This document shows, piece after piece, positions 23,277-34,140 of a DNA stretch of 64,000 bases. Each line of letters starts with the position of its first letter. Position 1 is the first letter of the stretch. The notes under the pieces are model-generated. The model had not been told where the DNA came from, did no database searches, and saw only the letters and a list, made by a program, of their open reading frames with translations. Location of the stretch: positions 8,368,313 through 8,432,312 of the forward strand of contig NC_064041.1 of the NCBI RefSeq assembly GCF_932526225.1, read 5' to 3'. The translations under genes were made by a program, and so were the position numbers. This stretch comes from Nematostella vectensis. Lineage: Eukaryota; Cnidaria; Anthozoa; Actiniaria; Edwardsiidae.

Positions 23277-23303
23277 ATTTTCCTTCCAAAGGCTTCAATG
23301 GTT

Positions 23304-23375
23304 AGCAGAGTGGCGCAGTGGAAGCGTGCTGGGCCCATAACCCAGAGGTCCAAGGATCGAAACCTTGCTCTGCTA
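23304..23375 (+). tRNA. tRNA-iMet(CAT)
   Basis: CAAGG T-stem lineage. Confidence 0.95.
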
Positions 23376-23630
23376 GAGGTGCGTCATTTTTTTGGCGCTG
23401 ATATCAAGAAGATTTACAAACATTAGCAATTGTATTCGAGCCAAAAAAGATTGTGTTTGTACAAAATTTCAAAACTACTCGCGCAAAATTATAGAGACTC
23501 TCTTGCAAGCTAAAAACTTTGTTTGATTGTTTTCAATGTGTCTTTATGATTTTGCGTTTGTATTTAAATATAATGGAAAACAGTTCAGAATCAGCCATAT
23601 GCAGCTTCATGTGGTTTAGTTCTGAGTACT

Positions 23631-23703
23631 GGGGGATTAGCTCAAATGGTAGAGCGCCCGCTTAGCATGCGGGAGGTACCGGGATCGATACCCGGATTCT
23701 CCA
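23631..23703 (+). tRNA. tRNA-Ala(AGC)
   Basis: Consensus copy. Confidence 0.96.
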
Positions 23704-23901
23704 GATTTTTTCGCTTGGTAAAGAGAAATCCATTTTTTAGGCAATTTCGACTAAGTTAGAGTGCAAATAATGCCTATTGGAATAATAAAAAGCGTTTTAG
23801 AATTTGATTGTCAACCACCTCAGAAGACAGGTCTTATCAATCAAATCGACACGAATTTATTTTGTACTGTATCTGGAAATATTGTGCTGCTAAACAGGAA
23901 G

Positions 23902-23972
23902 GCACTGGTGGTTCAGTGGTAGAAATCTCGCCTGCCACGCGGGAGGCCCGGGTTCGGTTCCCGGCCAGTGCA
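23902..23972 (+). tRNA. tRNA-Gly(GCC)
   Basis: AAATCTCG change. B box GTTCGGTTCC. Confidence 0.9.
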
Positions 23973-24137
23973 ATGTTTATTTTGTTTTTGGCTGGAAAAA
24001 CATCAAATGCAAATGTCAGTACCTATATTTTCTATTAAACTCCTGTGTTGTGTACTTAAATCGGTAAACTGTAAATTAAAAGCATAGCTTTAACACAAGA
24101 AACAAAACCGAATTTCCTCCCCAATGCTTCTGTGGTC

Positions 24138-24209
24138 AGCAGAGAGGCGCAGTGGAAGCGTGCTGGGCCCATAACCCAGAGGTCCGAGGATCGAAACCTT
24201 GCTCTGCTA
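24138..24209 (+). tRNA. tRNA-iMet(CAT)
   Basis: T8 to A lineage. Confidence 0.88.
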
Positions 24210-24465
24210 GAGGTGCGTCATTTTTTTGGCGCTGATATCAAGAAGAGAAACAAAACATTAGCAATTGTATTCGAGCCAATGAAGATTGTGTTTGTACAAA
24301 ATTTCAAAACTACTCGCGCAAAATTATAGAGACTCTCTTGCAAGCTAAAAACTTTGTTTGATTGTTTTCAATTTGTCTTTATGATTTTGCGTTTGTATTT
24401 AAATATCCTGGAAAACAGTTCAGAATCAGCCGTATGCAGCTTCATGTGGTTTAGTTCTGATTACT

Positions 24466-24538
24466 GGGGGATTAGCTCAAATGGTAGAGCGCCCGCTTAG
24501 CATGCGGGAGGTACCGGGATCGATACCCGGATTCTCCA
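24466..24538 (+). tRNA. tRNA-Ala(AGC)
   Basis: Consensus copy. Confidence 0.96.
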
Positions 24539-24736
24539 GATTTTTTCGCTTGGTAAAGAGAAATCCATTTTTTAGGCAATTTCGACTAAGTTAGAGTGCA
24601 AATAATGCCTATTGGAATAATAAAAAGCGTTTTAGAATTTGATTGTCAACCACCTCAGAAGACAGGTCTTATCAATCAAATCGACACGAATTTATTTTGT
24701 ACTGTATCTGGAAATATTCTGCTGCTAAACAGGAAG

Positions 24737-24807
24737 GCACTGGTGGTTCAGTGGTAGAATTCTCGCCTGCCACGCGGGAGACCCGTGTTCGATTCCCGGC
24801 CAGTGCA
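24737..24807 (+). tRNA. tRNA-Gly(GCC)
   Basis: ACCCGTG variant. Confidence 0.92.
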
Positions 24808-24972
24808 ATGTTTATTTTGTTTTTGGCTGGAAAAACATCAAATGCAAATGTCAGTACCTATATTTTCTATTAAACTCCTGTGTTGTGTACTTAAATCGGT
24901 AAACTGTAGATTAAAAGCATAGCTTTAACACAAGAAACAAAACTGAATTTCCTCCCCAATGCTTCTGTGGTC

Positions 24973-25044
24973 AGCAGAGTGGCGCAGTGGAAGCGTGCTG
25001 GGCCCATAACCCAGAGGTCCGAGGATCGAAACCTTGCTCTGCTA
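24973..25044 (+). tRNA. tRNA-iMet(CAT)
   Basis: Consensus. Ala remnant follows at 25091-25102. Confidence 0.95.
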
Positions 25045-25300
25045 GAGGTGCGTCAATTTTTTGGCGCTGATATCAAGAAGAGAAACAACACCGGATTCTC
25101 CAGATTTTTTCGCTTTGTAAAGAGAAATCCATTTTTTAGGCAATTTCGACTAAGTTAGAGTGCAAATAATGCCTATTGGAATAATAAAAAGTGTTTTAGA
25201 ATTTGATTTTCAACCACCTCAGAAGACAGGTCTTATCAATCAAATCGACACGAATTTATTTTGTACTGTATCTGGAAATATTCTGCTGCTAAACAGGAAG

Positions 25301-25349
25301 GCACTGCTGGTTCAGTGGTAGAATTTTCGCCTGCCACGCGGGAGGCCCG
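25301..25349 (+). pseudogene. tRNA-Gly 5' fragment
   Basis: 49-nt fragment at the standard junction. Confidence 0.92.
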
Positions 25350-25376
25350 ATTTTCCTTCCAAAGGCTTCAATGGTT

Positions 25377-25448
25377 AGCAGAGTGGCGCAGTGGAAGCGT
25401 GCTGGGCCCATAACCCAGAGGTCCAAGGATCGAAACCTTGCTCTGCTA
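25377..25448 (+). tRNA. tRNA-iMet(CAT)
   Basis: CAAGG T-stem lineage. Confidence 0.95.
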
Positions 25449-25703
25449 GAGGTGCGTCATTTTTTTGGCGCTGATATCAAGAAGATTTACAAACATTAGC
25501 AATTGTATTCGAGCCAAAAAAGATTGTCTTTGTACAAAATTTCAAAACTACTCGCGCAAAATTATAGAGACTCTCTTGCAAGCTAAAAACTTTGTTTGAT
25601 TGTTTTCAATGTGTCTTTATGATTTTGCGTTTGTATTTAAATATCCTGGAAAACAGTTCAGAATCAGCCATATGCAGCTTCATGTGGTTTAGTTCTGATT
25701 ACT

Positions 25704-25776
25704 GGGGGATTAGCTCAAATGGTAGAGCGCCCGCTTAGCATGCGGGAGGTACCGGGATCGATACCCGGATTCTCCA
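25704..25776 (+). tRNA. tRNA-Ala(AGC)
   Basis: Consensus copy. Confidence 0.96.
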
Positions 25777-25974
25777 GAGTTTTTCGCTTGGTAAAGAGAA
25801 ATCCATTTTTTAGGCAATTTCGACTAAGTTAGACTGTAAATACCGCCTATTGGAATAATAAAAACCGTTTTAGAATTTGATTTTCAACCACCTCAGAAGA
25901 CAGGTCTTATCAATCAAATCGACACGAATTTATTTTTTACTGTATCTGGAAATATTCTGCTGCTAAACAGGAAG

Positions 25975-26045
25975 GCTCTGGTGGTTCAGTGGTAGAATTC
26001 TCGCCTGCCACGCTGGAGGCCCGGGTTCAATTCCCGGCCAGTGCA
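25975..26045 (+). tRNA. tRNA-Gly(GCC)
   Basis: Same three changes as 19489 and 20997. Confidence 0.84.
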
Positions 26046-26209
26046 ATATTTATTTTGTTTTTGGCTGGAAAACATCAAATGCAAATGTCAGTACCTATAT
26101 TTTCTATTAAACTCCTGTGTTGTGTACTTAAATCGGTAAACTGTAGATTAAAAGCATAGCTTTAACACAAGAAACAAAACCGAATTTCCTCCCCAATGCT
26201 TCTGTGGTC

Positions 26210-26281
26210 AGCAGAGTGGCGCAGTGGAAGCGTGCTGGGCCCATAACCCAGAGGTCCGAGGATCGAAACCTTGCTCTGCTA
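26210..26281 (+). tRNA. tRNA-iMet(CAT)
   Basis: Consensus copy. Confidence 0.96.
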
Positions 26282-26537
26282 GAGGTGCGTCATTTTTTTT
26301 GCGCTGATATCAAGAAGAAAAGCAAAACATTAGCAATTGTATTCGAGCCAATAAAGATTGTGTTTGTACAAAATTTCAAAACTACTCGCGCAAAATTATA
26401 GAGACTCTCTTGCAAGCTAAAAACTTTGTTTGATTGTTTTCAATGTGTCTTTATGATTTTGCGTTTGTATTTAAATATCCTGGAAAACAGTTCAGAATCA
26501 GCCATATGCAGCTTCATGTGGTTTAGTTCTGATTACT

Positions 26538-26610
26538 GGGGGATTAGCTCAAATGGTAGAGCGCCCGCTTAGCATGCGGGAGGTACCGGGATCGATACCC
26601 GGATTCTCCA
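26538..26610 (+). tRNA. tRNA-Ala(AGC)
   Basis: Consensus copy. Confidence 0.96.
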
Positions 26611-26808
26611 GATTTTTTCGCTTGGTAAAGAGAAATCCATTTTTTAGGCAATTTCGACTAAGTTAGAGTGCAAATAATGCCTATTGGAATAATAAAAAGT
26701 GTTTTAGAATTTGATTTTCAACCACCTCAGAAGACAGGTCTTATCAATCAAATCGACACGAATTTATTTTGTACTGTATCTGGAAATATTCTGCTGCTAA
26801 ACAGGAAG

Positions 26809-26879
26809 GCACTGGTGGTTCAGTGGTAGAATTCTCGCCTGCCACGCGGGAGACCCGGGTTCGATTCCCGGCCAGTGCA
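26809..26879 (+). tRNA. tRNA-Gly(GCC)
   Basis: GAGACC lineage. Confidence 0.95.
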
Positions 26880-27043
26880 ATGTTTATTTTGTTTTTGGCT
26901 GGAAAACATCAAATGCAAATGTCAGTACCTATATTTTCTATTAAACTCCTGTGTTGTGTACTTAAATCGGTAAACTGTAAATTAAAAGCATAGCTTTAAC
27001 ACAAGAAACAAAACCGAATTTCCTCCCCAATGCTTCTGTGGTC

Positions 27044-27115
27044 AGCAGAGTGGCGCAGTGGAAACGTGCTGGGCCCATAACCCAGAGGTCCGATGATCGA
27101 AACCTTGCTCTGCTA
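27044..27115 (+). tRNA. tRNA-iMet(CAT)
   Basis: G21 to A and CGATG T stem, as at 22065. Confidence 0.86.
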
Positions 27116-27371
27116 GAGGTGCGTCATTTTTTTGGCGCTGATATCAAGAAGAGAAACAAAACATTAGCAATTGTATTCGAGCCAATGAAGATTGTGTTTG
27201 TACAAAATTTCAAAACTACTCGCGCAAAATTATAGAGACTCTCTTGCAAGCTAAAAACTTTGTTTGATTGTTTTCAATGTGTCTTTATGATTTTGCGTTT
27301 GTATTTAAATATCCTGGAAAACAGTTCAGAATCAGCCGTATGCAGCTTCATGTGGTTTAGTTCTGATTACT

Positions 27372-27444
27372 GGGGGATTAGCTCAAATGGTAGAGCGCCC
27401 GCTTAGCATGCGGGAGGTACCGGGTTCGATACCCGGATTCTCCA
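27372..27444 (+). tRNA. tRNA-Ala(AGC)
   Basis: B box GGGTTCGATAC, the canonical TTC form. Other copies have ATC. Confidence 0.96.
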
Positions 27445-27642
27445 GATTTTTTCGCTTGGTAAAGAGAAATCCATTTTTTAGGCAATTTCGACTAAGTTAG
27501 AGTGCAAATAATGCCTATTGGAATAATAAAAAGCGTTTTAGAATTTGATTGTCAACCACCTCAGAAGACAGGTCTTATCAATCAAATCGACACGAATTTA
27601 TTTTGTACTGTATCTGGAAATATTGTGCTGCTAAACAGGAAG

Positions 27643-27713
27643 GCACTGGTGGTTCAGTGGTAGAAATCTCGCCTGCCACGCGGGAGGCCCGGGTTCGGTT
27701 CCCGGCCAGTGCA
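27643..27713 (+). tRNA. tRNA-Gly(GCC)
   Basis: AAATCTCG change. B box GTTCGGTTCC. Confidence 0.9.
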
Positions 27714-27878
27714 ATGTTTATTTTGTTTTTGGCTGGAAAAACATCAAATACAAATGTCAGTACCTATATTTTCTATTAAACTCCTGTGTTGTGTACTTAA
27801 ATCGGTAAACTGTAAATTAAAAGCATAGCTTTAACACAAGAAACAAAACCGAATTTCCTCCCCAATGCTTCTGTGGTC

Positions 27879-27950
27879 AGCAGAGAGGCGCAGTGGAAGC
27901 GTGCTGGGCCCATAACCCAGAGGTCCGAGGATCGAAACCTTGCTCTGCTA
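27879..27950 (+). tRNA. tRNA-iMet(CAT)
   Basis: T8 to A lineage. Ala remnant follows at 27997-28008. Confidence 0.88.
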
Positions 27951-28206
27951 GAGGTGCGTCATTTTTTTGGCGCTGATATCAAGAAGAGAAACAACACCGG
28001 ATTCTCCAGATTTTTTCGCTTTGTAAAGAGAAATCCATTTTTTACGCAATTTTGACTAAGTTAGAGTGCAAATAATGCCTATTGGAATAATAAAAAGTGT
28101 TTTAGAATTTGATTTTCAACCACCTCAGAAGACAGGTCTTATCAATCAAATCGACACGAATTTATTTTGTACTGTATCTGGAAATATTCTGCTGCTAAAC
28201 AGAAAG

Positions 28207-28255
28207 GCACTGGTGGTTCAGTGGTAGAATTCTCGCCTGCCACGCGGGAGGCCCG
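28207..28255 (+). pseudogene. tRNA-Gly 5' fragment
   Basis: 49-nt fragment at the standard junction. Confidence 0.92.
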
Positions 28256-28282
28256 ATTTTTCTTCCAAAGGCTTCAATGGTT

Positions 28283-28354
28283 AGCAGAGTGGCGCAGTGG
28301 AAGCGTGCTGGGCCCATAACCCAGAGGTCCAAGGATCGAAACCTTGCTCTGCTA
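28283..28354 (+). tRNA. tRNA-iMet(CAT)
   Basis: CAAGG T-stem lineage. Confidence 0.95.
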
Positions 28355-28609
28355 GAGGTGCGTCATTTTTTTGGCGCTGATATCAAGAAGATTTACAAAC
28401 ATTAGCAATTGTATTCGAGCCAAAAAAGGTTGTGTTTGTACAAAATTTCAAAACTACTCGCGCAAAATTATAGAGACTCTCTTGCAAGCTAAAAACTTTG
28501 TTTGATTGTTTTCAATGTGTCTTTATGATTTTGCGTTTGTATTTAAATATCCTGGAAAACAGTTCAGAATCAGCCATATGCAGCTTCATGTGGTTTAGTT
28601 CTGATTACT

Positions 28610-28682
28610 GGGGGATTAGCTCAAATGGTAGAGCGCCCGCTTAGCATGCTTTAGGTACCGGAATCGATACCCGGATTCTCCA
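28610..28682 (+). tRNA. tRNA-Ala(AGC)
   Basis: Anticodon stem 3' strand reads GCATGCTTTAGG, so the stem is broken. Probably inactive. Confidence 0.75.
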
Positions 28683-28880
28683 GATTTTTTCGCTTGGTAA
28701 AGAGAAATCCATTTTTTAGGCAATTTCGACTAAGTTAGACTGCAAATAATGCCTATTGGAATAATAAAAAGTGTTTTAGAATTTGATTTTCAACCACCTC
28801 AGAAGACAGGTCTTATCAATCAAATCGATACGAATTTATTTTTTACTGTATCTGGAAATATTCTGCTTCTAAACAGGAAG

Positions 28881-28951
28881 GCACTGGTGGTTCAGTGGTA
28901 GAATTGTCGCCTGCCACGCGGGACCCCCGGGTTCGATTCCCGGCCAGTGCA
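28881..28951 (+). tRNA. tRNA-Gly(GCC)
   Basis: GAATTGTCG and GGGACCCCC changes. Confidence 0.84.
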
Positions 28952-29116
28952 ATTTTTATTTTGTTTTTGGCTGGAAAAACATCAAATGCAAATGTCAGTA
29001 CCTATATTTTCTATTAAACTCCTGTGTTGTGTACTTAAATCGGTAAACTGTAAATTAAAAGCATAGCTTTAACACAAGAAACAAAACCGAATTTCCTCCC
29101 CAATGCTTCTGTGGTC

Positions 29117-29188
29117 AGCAGAGTGGCGCAGTGGAAGCGTGCTGGGCCCATAACCCAGAGGTCCGAGGATCGAAACCTTGCTCTGCTA
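29117..29188 (+). tRNA. tRNA-iMet(CAT)
   Basis: Consensus copy. Confidence 0.96.
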
Positions 29189-29444
29189 GAGGTGCGTCAT
29201 TTTTTTGGGGCTGATATCAAGAAGAGAAACAAAACATTAGCAATTGTATTCGAGCCAATAAAGATTGTGTTTGTACAAAATTTCAAAACTACTCGCGCAA
29301 ACTTTTAGAGACTCTATAGCAAGCTAAAAACTTTGTTTGATTGTTTTCAATGTGTCTTTATGATTTTGCGTTTGTATTTAAATATCCTGGAAAAGAGTTC
29401 AGAATCAGCCATATGCAGCTTTATGTGGTTTAGTTCTGATTACT

Positions 29445-29517
29445 GGGGGATTAGCTCAAATTGAAGAGCGTCCGCTTAGCATGCGGGAGGTACCGGGATC
29501 GATACCCGGATTCTCCA
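29445..29517 (+). tRNA. tRNA-Ala(AGC)
   Basis: D loop AAATTGAAGAGCG as at 4334. Confidence 0.86.
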
Positions 29518-29715
29518 GATTTTTTCGCTTGGTAAAGAGAAATCCATTTTTTAGGCAATTTCGACTAAGTTAGACTGCAAATAATGCCTATTGGAATAAT
29601 AAAAAGCGTTTTAGAATTTAATTTTCAACCACCTCAGAAGACAGGTCTTATCAATCAAATCGACACGAATTTATTTTGTACTGTATCTGGAAATATTGTG
29701 CTGCTAAACAGAAAG

Positions 29716-29786
29716 GCACTGGTGGTTCAGTGGTAGAATTCTCGCCTGCCACGCGGGAGGCCCGGGTTCGATTCCCGGCCAGTGCA
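29716..29786 (+). tRNA. tRNA-Gly(GCC)
   Basis: Consensus copy. Confidence 0.96.
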
Positions 29787-29950
29787 ATGTTTATTTTGTT
29801 TTTGGCTGGAAAACATCAAATGCAAATGTCAGTACCTATATTTTCTATTAAACTCCTGTGTTGTGTACTTAAATCGGTAAACTGTAGATTAAAAGCATAG
29901 CTTTAACACAAGAAACAAAACCGAATTTCCTCCCCAATGCTTCTGTGGTC

Positions 29951-30022
29951 AGCAGAGTGTCGCAGTGGAAGCTTGCTGGGCCAATAACCCAGAGGTCCGA
30001 TGATCGAAACCTTGCTCTGCTA
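29951..30022 (+). tRNA. tRNA-iMet body with AAT anticodon
   Basis: Anticodon AAT, plus G10 to T, G23 to T and a CGATG T stem. Recoded or decaying. Confidence 0.8.
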
Positions 30023-30281
30023 GAGGTGCGTCATTTTTTTTTTTGCGCTGATATCAAGAAGAGAAGCAAAACATTAGCAATTGTATTCGAGCCAATAAAG
30101 ATTGTGTTTGTACAAAATTTCAAAACTACTCGCGCAAAATTATAGAGACTCTCTTGCAAGCTAAAAACTTTGTTTGATTGTTTTCAATGTGTCTTTATGA
30201 TTTTGCGTTTGTATTTAAATATCCTGGAAAACAGTTCAGAATCAGCCATATGCAGCTTCATGTGGTTTAGTTCTGATTACT

Positions 30282-30354
30282 GGGGGATTAGCTCAAATGG
30301 TAGAGCGCCCGTTTAGCATGCGGGAGGTACCGGCATCGATACCCGGATTCTCCA
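30282..30354 (+). tRNA. tRNA-Ala(AGC)
   Basis: GCCCGTTTAGC in the anticodon arm and CGGCATCG in the T arm. Confidence 0.86.
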
Positions 30355-30552
30355 GATTTTTTCGCTTGGTAAAGAGAAATCCATTTTTTAGGCAATTTCG
30401 ACTAAGTTAGAGTGCAAATAATGCCTATTGGAATAATAAAAAGCGTTTTAGAATTTGATTTTCAACCACCTCAGGAGACAGGTCTTATCAATCAAATCGA
30501 CACGAATTTATTTTTTAATGTATCTGGAAATATTCTGCTGCTAAACAGGAAG

Positions 30553-30623
30553 ACAGTGGTGGTTCAGTGGTAGAATTCTCGCCTGCCACGCGGGAGGCCC
30601 GGGTTCGATTCCCGGCCAGTGCA
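30553..30623 (+). tRNA. tRNA-Gly(GCC)
   Basis: Starts ACAGTGG (two acceptor changes). Confidence 0.84.
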
Positions 30624-30764
30624 ATGTTTATTTTGTTTTTGGCTGGAAAACATCAAATGCAAATGTCAGTACCTATATTTTCTATTAAACTACTGTGTTG
30701 TGTACTTAAATCGATAAACTGCAAATTAAAAGCATAGATTTAACACAAGAAACAAAACCGAATT

Positions 30765-30784
30765 CCCCCCCCCCCCCCCCCCCC
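30765..30784 (+). repeat. poly-C tract (20 C)
   Basis: Replaces the usual TTCCTCCCC just upstream of an iMet gene. Confidence 0.9.
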
Positions 30785-30799
30785 AAGGATTCTGTGGTT

Positions 30800-30871
30800 A
30801 GCAGAGTGGCGCAGTGGAAGCGTGCTGGGCCCATAACCCAGAGGTCCGAGGATCGAAACCTTGCTCTGCTA
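30800..30871 (+). tRNA. tRNA-iMet(CAT)
   Basis: Consensus gene 15 bp after a 20-C tract. Confidence 0.95.
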
Positions 30872-31127
30872 GAGGTGCGTCATTTTTTTGTCGCTGATAC
30901 CAAGAAGAAAAACAAAACATTATCAATTGTATTCGAGCCAATAAAGATTGTGTTTGTACAAAATTTCAAAACTACTCGCGCAAAATTATAGAGACTCTCT
31001 TGCAAGCTAAAAACTTTGTTTGATTGTTTTCAATGTGTCTTTATGATTTTGCGTTTGTATTTAAATATCCTGGAAAACAGTTCAGAATCAGCCATATGCA
31101 GCTTCATGTGGTTTAGTTCTGATTACT

Positions 31128-31200
31128 AGGGGATTAGCTCAAATGGTAGAGCGCCCGCTTAGCATGCGGGAGGTACCGGGATCGATACCCGGATTCTCCA
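31128..31200 (+). tRNA. tRNA-Ala(AGC)
   Basis: G1 to A in the acceptor stem. Confidence 0.9.
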
Positions 31201-31398
31201 GATTTTTTCGCTTGGTAAAGAGAAATCCATTTTTTAGGCAATTTCGACTAAGTTAGAGTGCAAATAATGCCTATTGGAATAATAAAAAGCGTTTTAGAAT
31301 TTGATTTTCAACCACCTCAGGAGACAGGTCTTATCAATCAAATCGACACAAATTTATTTTTTACTGTATCTGGAAATATTCTGCTGCTAAACAGGAAG

Positions 31399-31469
31399 GC
31401 ACTGGTGGTTCAGTGGTAGAATTCTCGCCTGCCACGCGGGAGGCCCGGGTTCGATTTCCGGCCAGTGTA
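31399..31469 (+). tRNA. tRNA-Gly(GCC)
   Basis: GATTTCCGG in the T arm and GTGTA at the 3' end. Confidence 0.85.
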
Positions 31470-31633
31470 ATGTTTATTTTGTTTTTGGCTGGAAAACATC
31501 AAATGCAAATGTCAGTACCTATATTTTCTAATAAACTCCTGTGTTGTGTACTTAAATCGGTAAACTGTAAATTAAAAGCATAGCTTTAACACAAGAAACA
31601 AAACCGAATTTCCTCCCCAATGCTTCTGTGGTC

Positions 31634-31705
31634 AGCAGAGTGGCGCAGTGGAAGCGTGCTGGGCCCAAAACCCAGAGGTCCGAGGATCGAAACCTTGCTC
31701 TGCTA
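31634..31705 (+). tRNA. tRNA-iMet body with CAA anticodon
   Basis: Otherwise consensus initiator, but the anticodon is CAA (leucine TTG) through one T to A change. Confidence 0.88.
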
Positions 31706-31961
31706 GAGGTGCGTCATTTTTTTGTCGCTGATATCAAGAAGAAAAACAAAACATTAGCAATTGTATTCGAGCCAATAAAGATTGTGTTTGTACAAAATTT
31801 CAAAACTACTCGCGCAAAATTATAGAGACTCTCTTGCAAGCTAAAAACTTTGTTTGATTGTTTTCAATGTGTTTTTATGATTTTGCGTTTGTATTTAAAT
31901 ATCCTGCAAAACAGTTCAGAATCAGCCATATGCAGCTTCATGTGGTTTTGTTCTGATTACT

Positions 31962-32034
31962 GAGGGATTAGCTCAAATGGTAGAGCGCCCGCTTAGCATG
32001 CGGGAGGTACCGGGATCGATACCCGGATTCTCCA
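31962..32034 (+). tRNA. tRNA-Ala(AGC)
   Basis: G2 to A. Confidence 0.9.
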
Positions 32035-32232
32035 GATTTTTTCGCTTGGTAAAGAGAAATCCATTTTTTAGGCAATTTCGACTAAGTTAGAGTGCAAATA
32101 ATGCCTATTGGAATAATAAAAAGCGTTTTAGAATTTGATTTTCAACCACCTCAGGAGACAGGTCTTATCAATCAAATCGACACGAATTTATTTTTTACTG
32201 TATCTGGAAATATTCTGCTGCTAAACAGGAAG

Positions 32233-32303
32233 ACAGTGGTGGTTCAGTGGTAGAATTCTCGCCTGCCACGCGGGAGGCCCGGTTTCGATTCCCGGCCAGT
32301 GCA
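32233..32303 (+). tRNA. tRNA-Gly(GCC)
   Basis: Starts ACAGTGG. T stem CCCGGTTTCG. Confidence 0.82.
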
Positions 32304-32444
32304 ATGTTTATTTTGTTTTTGGCTGGAAAACATCAAATGCAAATGTCAGTACCTATATTTTCTATTAAACTACTGTGTTGTGTACTTAAATCGATAAACT
32401 GCAAATTAAAAGCATAGATTTAACACAAGAAACAAAACCGAATT

Positions 32445-32455
32445 CCCCCCCCCCC
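32445..32455 (+). repeat. poly-C tract (11 C)
   Basis: Same site as the 20-C tract at 30765. Confidence 0.9.
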
Positions 32456-32470
32456 AAGGATTCTGTGGTT

Positions 32471-32542
32471 AGCAGAGTGGCGCAGTGGAAGCGTGCTGGG
32501 CCCATAACCCAGAGGTCCGAGGATCGAAACCTTGCTCTGCTA
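32471..32542 (+). tRNA. tRNA-iMet(CAT)
   Basis: Consensus gene. Confidence 0.95.
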
Positions 32543-32798
32543 GAGGTGCGTCAATTTTTTGCCGCTGATATCAATAATAGAAACAAAACATTAGCAATTG
32601 TATTCGAGCCAATAAAGATTGTGTTTGTGCAAAATTTCAAAACTACTCGCGCAAAATTATAGAGACTCTCTTGCAACCTAAAAACTTTGTTTGATTGTTT
32701 TCAATGTGTTTTTATGATTTTGCGTTTGTATTTAAATATCCTGAAAAACAGTTCAGAATCAACCATGTGCAGCTTCATGTGGTCTAGTTCTGATTACT

Positions 32799-32871
32799 GG
32801 GGGATTAGCTCGAATGGTAGAGCGCTTGCTCAGCATGCGGGAGGTACTGGGATCGGTAACCGGATTCTCCA
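32799..32871 (+). tRNA. tRNA-Ala(AGC)
   Basis: Diverged lineage: CTCGAATGG A box, CTTGCTCAGC anticodon arm, GATCGGTAACC T arm. Confidence 0.82.
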
Positions 32872-33070
32872 AATTTTATTCGCTTGGTAAAGCGAAATCC
32901 ATTTTTTAGGCAATTTCGACTAAGTTAGACTGCAAATAATGCCTATTGGAATAATAAAAAGCGTTTTAGAATTTGATTTTCAACCACCTTAGAAGGCAGG
33001 TCTTATCAATCAAATCGACACGAATTTATTTTGTACTGTATCTGGAAATATTCTACTGCTAAACAGGAAG

Positions 33071-33141
33071 GTACTGGTGGTTCAGTGGTAGAATTCTCGC
33101 CTGCCACGCGGGAGGCCCGTGTTCGATTCCCGGCCAGTGCA
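33071..33141 (+). tRNA. tRNA-Gly(GCC)
   Basis: C2 to T, and CCCGTGTTCG. Confidence 0.87.
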
Positions 33142-33305
33142 ATGTTTATTTTGTTTTTGGCTGGAAAACATCAAATGCAAATGTCAGTACCTATATTTTC
33201 TATTAAACTCCTGTGTTGTGAACTTAAATCGGTAAACTGCAAATTAAAAGCATAGCTTTAACACAAGAAACAAAACCGAATTTCCTCCCCAAGGCTTCAA
33301 TGGTT

Positions 33306-33377
33306 AGCAGAGTGGCGCAGTGGAAGCGTGCTGGGCCCATAACCCAGAGGTCCGAGGATCGAAACCTTGCTCTGCTA
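33306..33377 (+). tRNA. tRNA-iMet(CAT)
   Basis: Consensus gene. Confidence 0.96.
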
Positions 33378-33633
33378 GAGGTGGGTCAATTTTTTGCCGC
33401 TGATATCAATAAGAGAAATAAAACATTAGCAATTGTATTCGAGCCAATAAAGATTGTGTTTGTGCAAAATTTCAAAACTACTCGCGCAAAATTATAGAGA
33501 CTCTCTTGCAAGCTAAAAACTTTGTTTGATTGTTTTCAATGTGTCTTTATGATTTTGCGTTTGTATTTAAATATCCTGGAAAACAGTTCAGAATCAGCCA
33601 TATGCAGCTTCATGTGGTTTAGTTCTGATTACT

Positions 33634-33706
33634 GGGGGATTAGCTCAAATGGTAGAGCGCCCGCTTAGCATGCGGGAGGTACCGGGATCGATACCCGGAT
33701 TCTCCA
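33634..33706 (+). tRNA. tRNA-Ala(AGC)
   Basis: Consensus copy. Confidence 0.96.
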
Positions 33707-33904
33707 GATTTTTTCGCTTGGTAAAGAGAAATCCATTTTTTAGGCAATTTCGACTAAGTTAGAGTGCAAATAATGCCTATTGGAATAATAAAAAGCGTTT
33801 TAGAATTTGATTTTCAACCACCTCAGGAGGCAGGTCTTATCAATCAAATCGACACGAATTTATTTTTTACTGTATCTGGAAATATTCTGCTGCTAAACAG
33901 GAAG

Positions 33905-33975
33905 GCACTGGTGGGTCAGTGGTAGAATTCTCGCCTGCCACGCGGGAGGCCCGGGTTCGATTTCCGGCCAGTGCA
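33905..33975 (+). tRNA. tRNA-Gly(GCC)
   Basis: GTGGGTCAG in the A box and GATTTCCGG in the T arm. Confidence 0.85.
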
Positions 33976-34140
33976 ATGTTTATTTTGTTTTTGGCTGGAA
34001 AACATAAAATGCAAATGTCAGTACCTATAGTTTCTAATAAACTCCTGTGTTGTGTACTTAAATCGGTAAACTTGTAAATTAAAAGCATAGCTTTAACACA
34101 AGAAACAAAACCGAATTTCCTCCCCAAGGCTTCAATGGTT

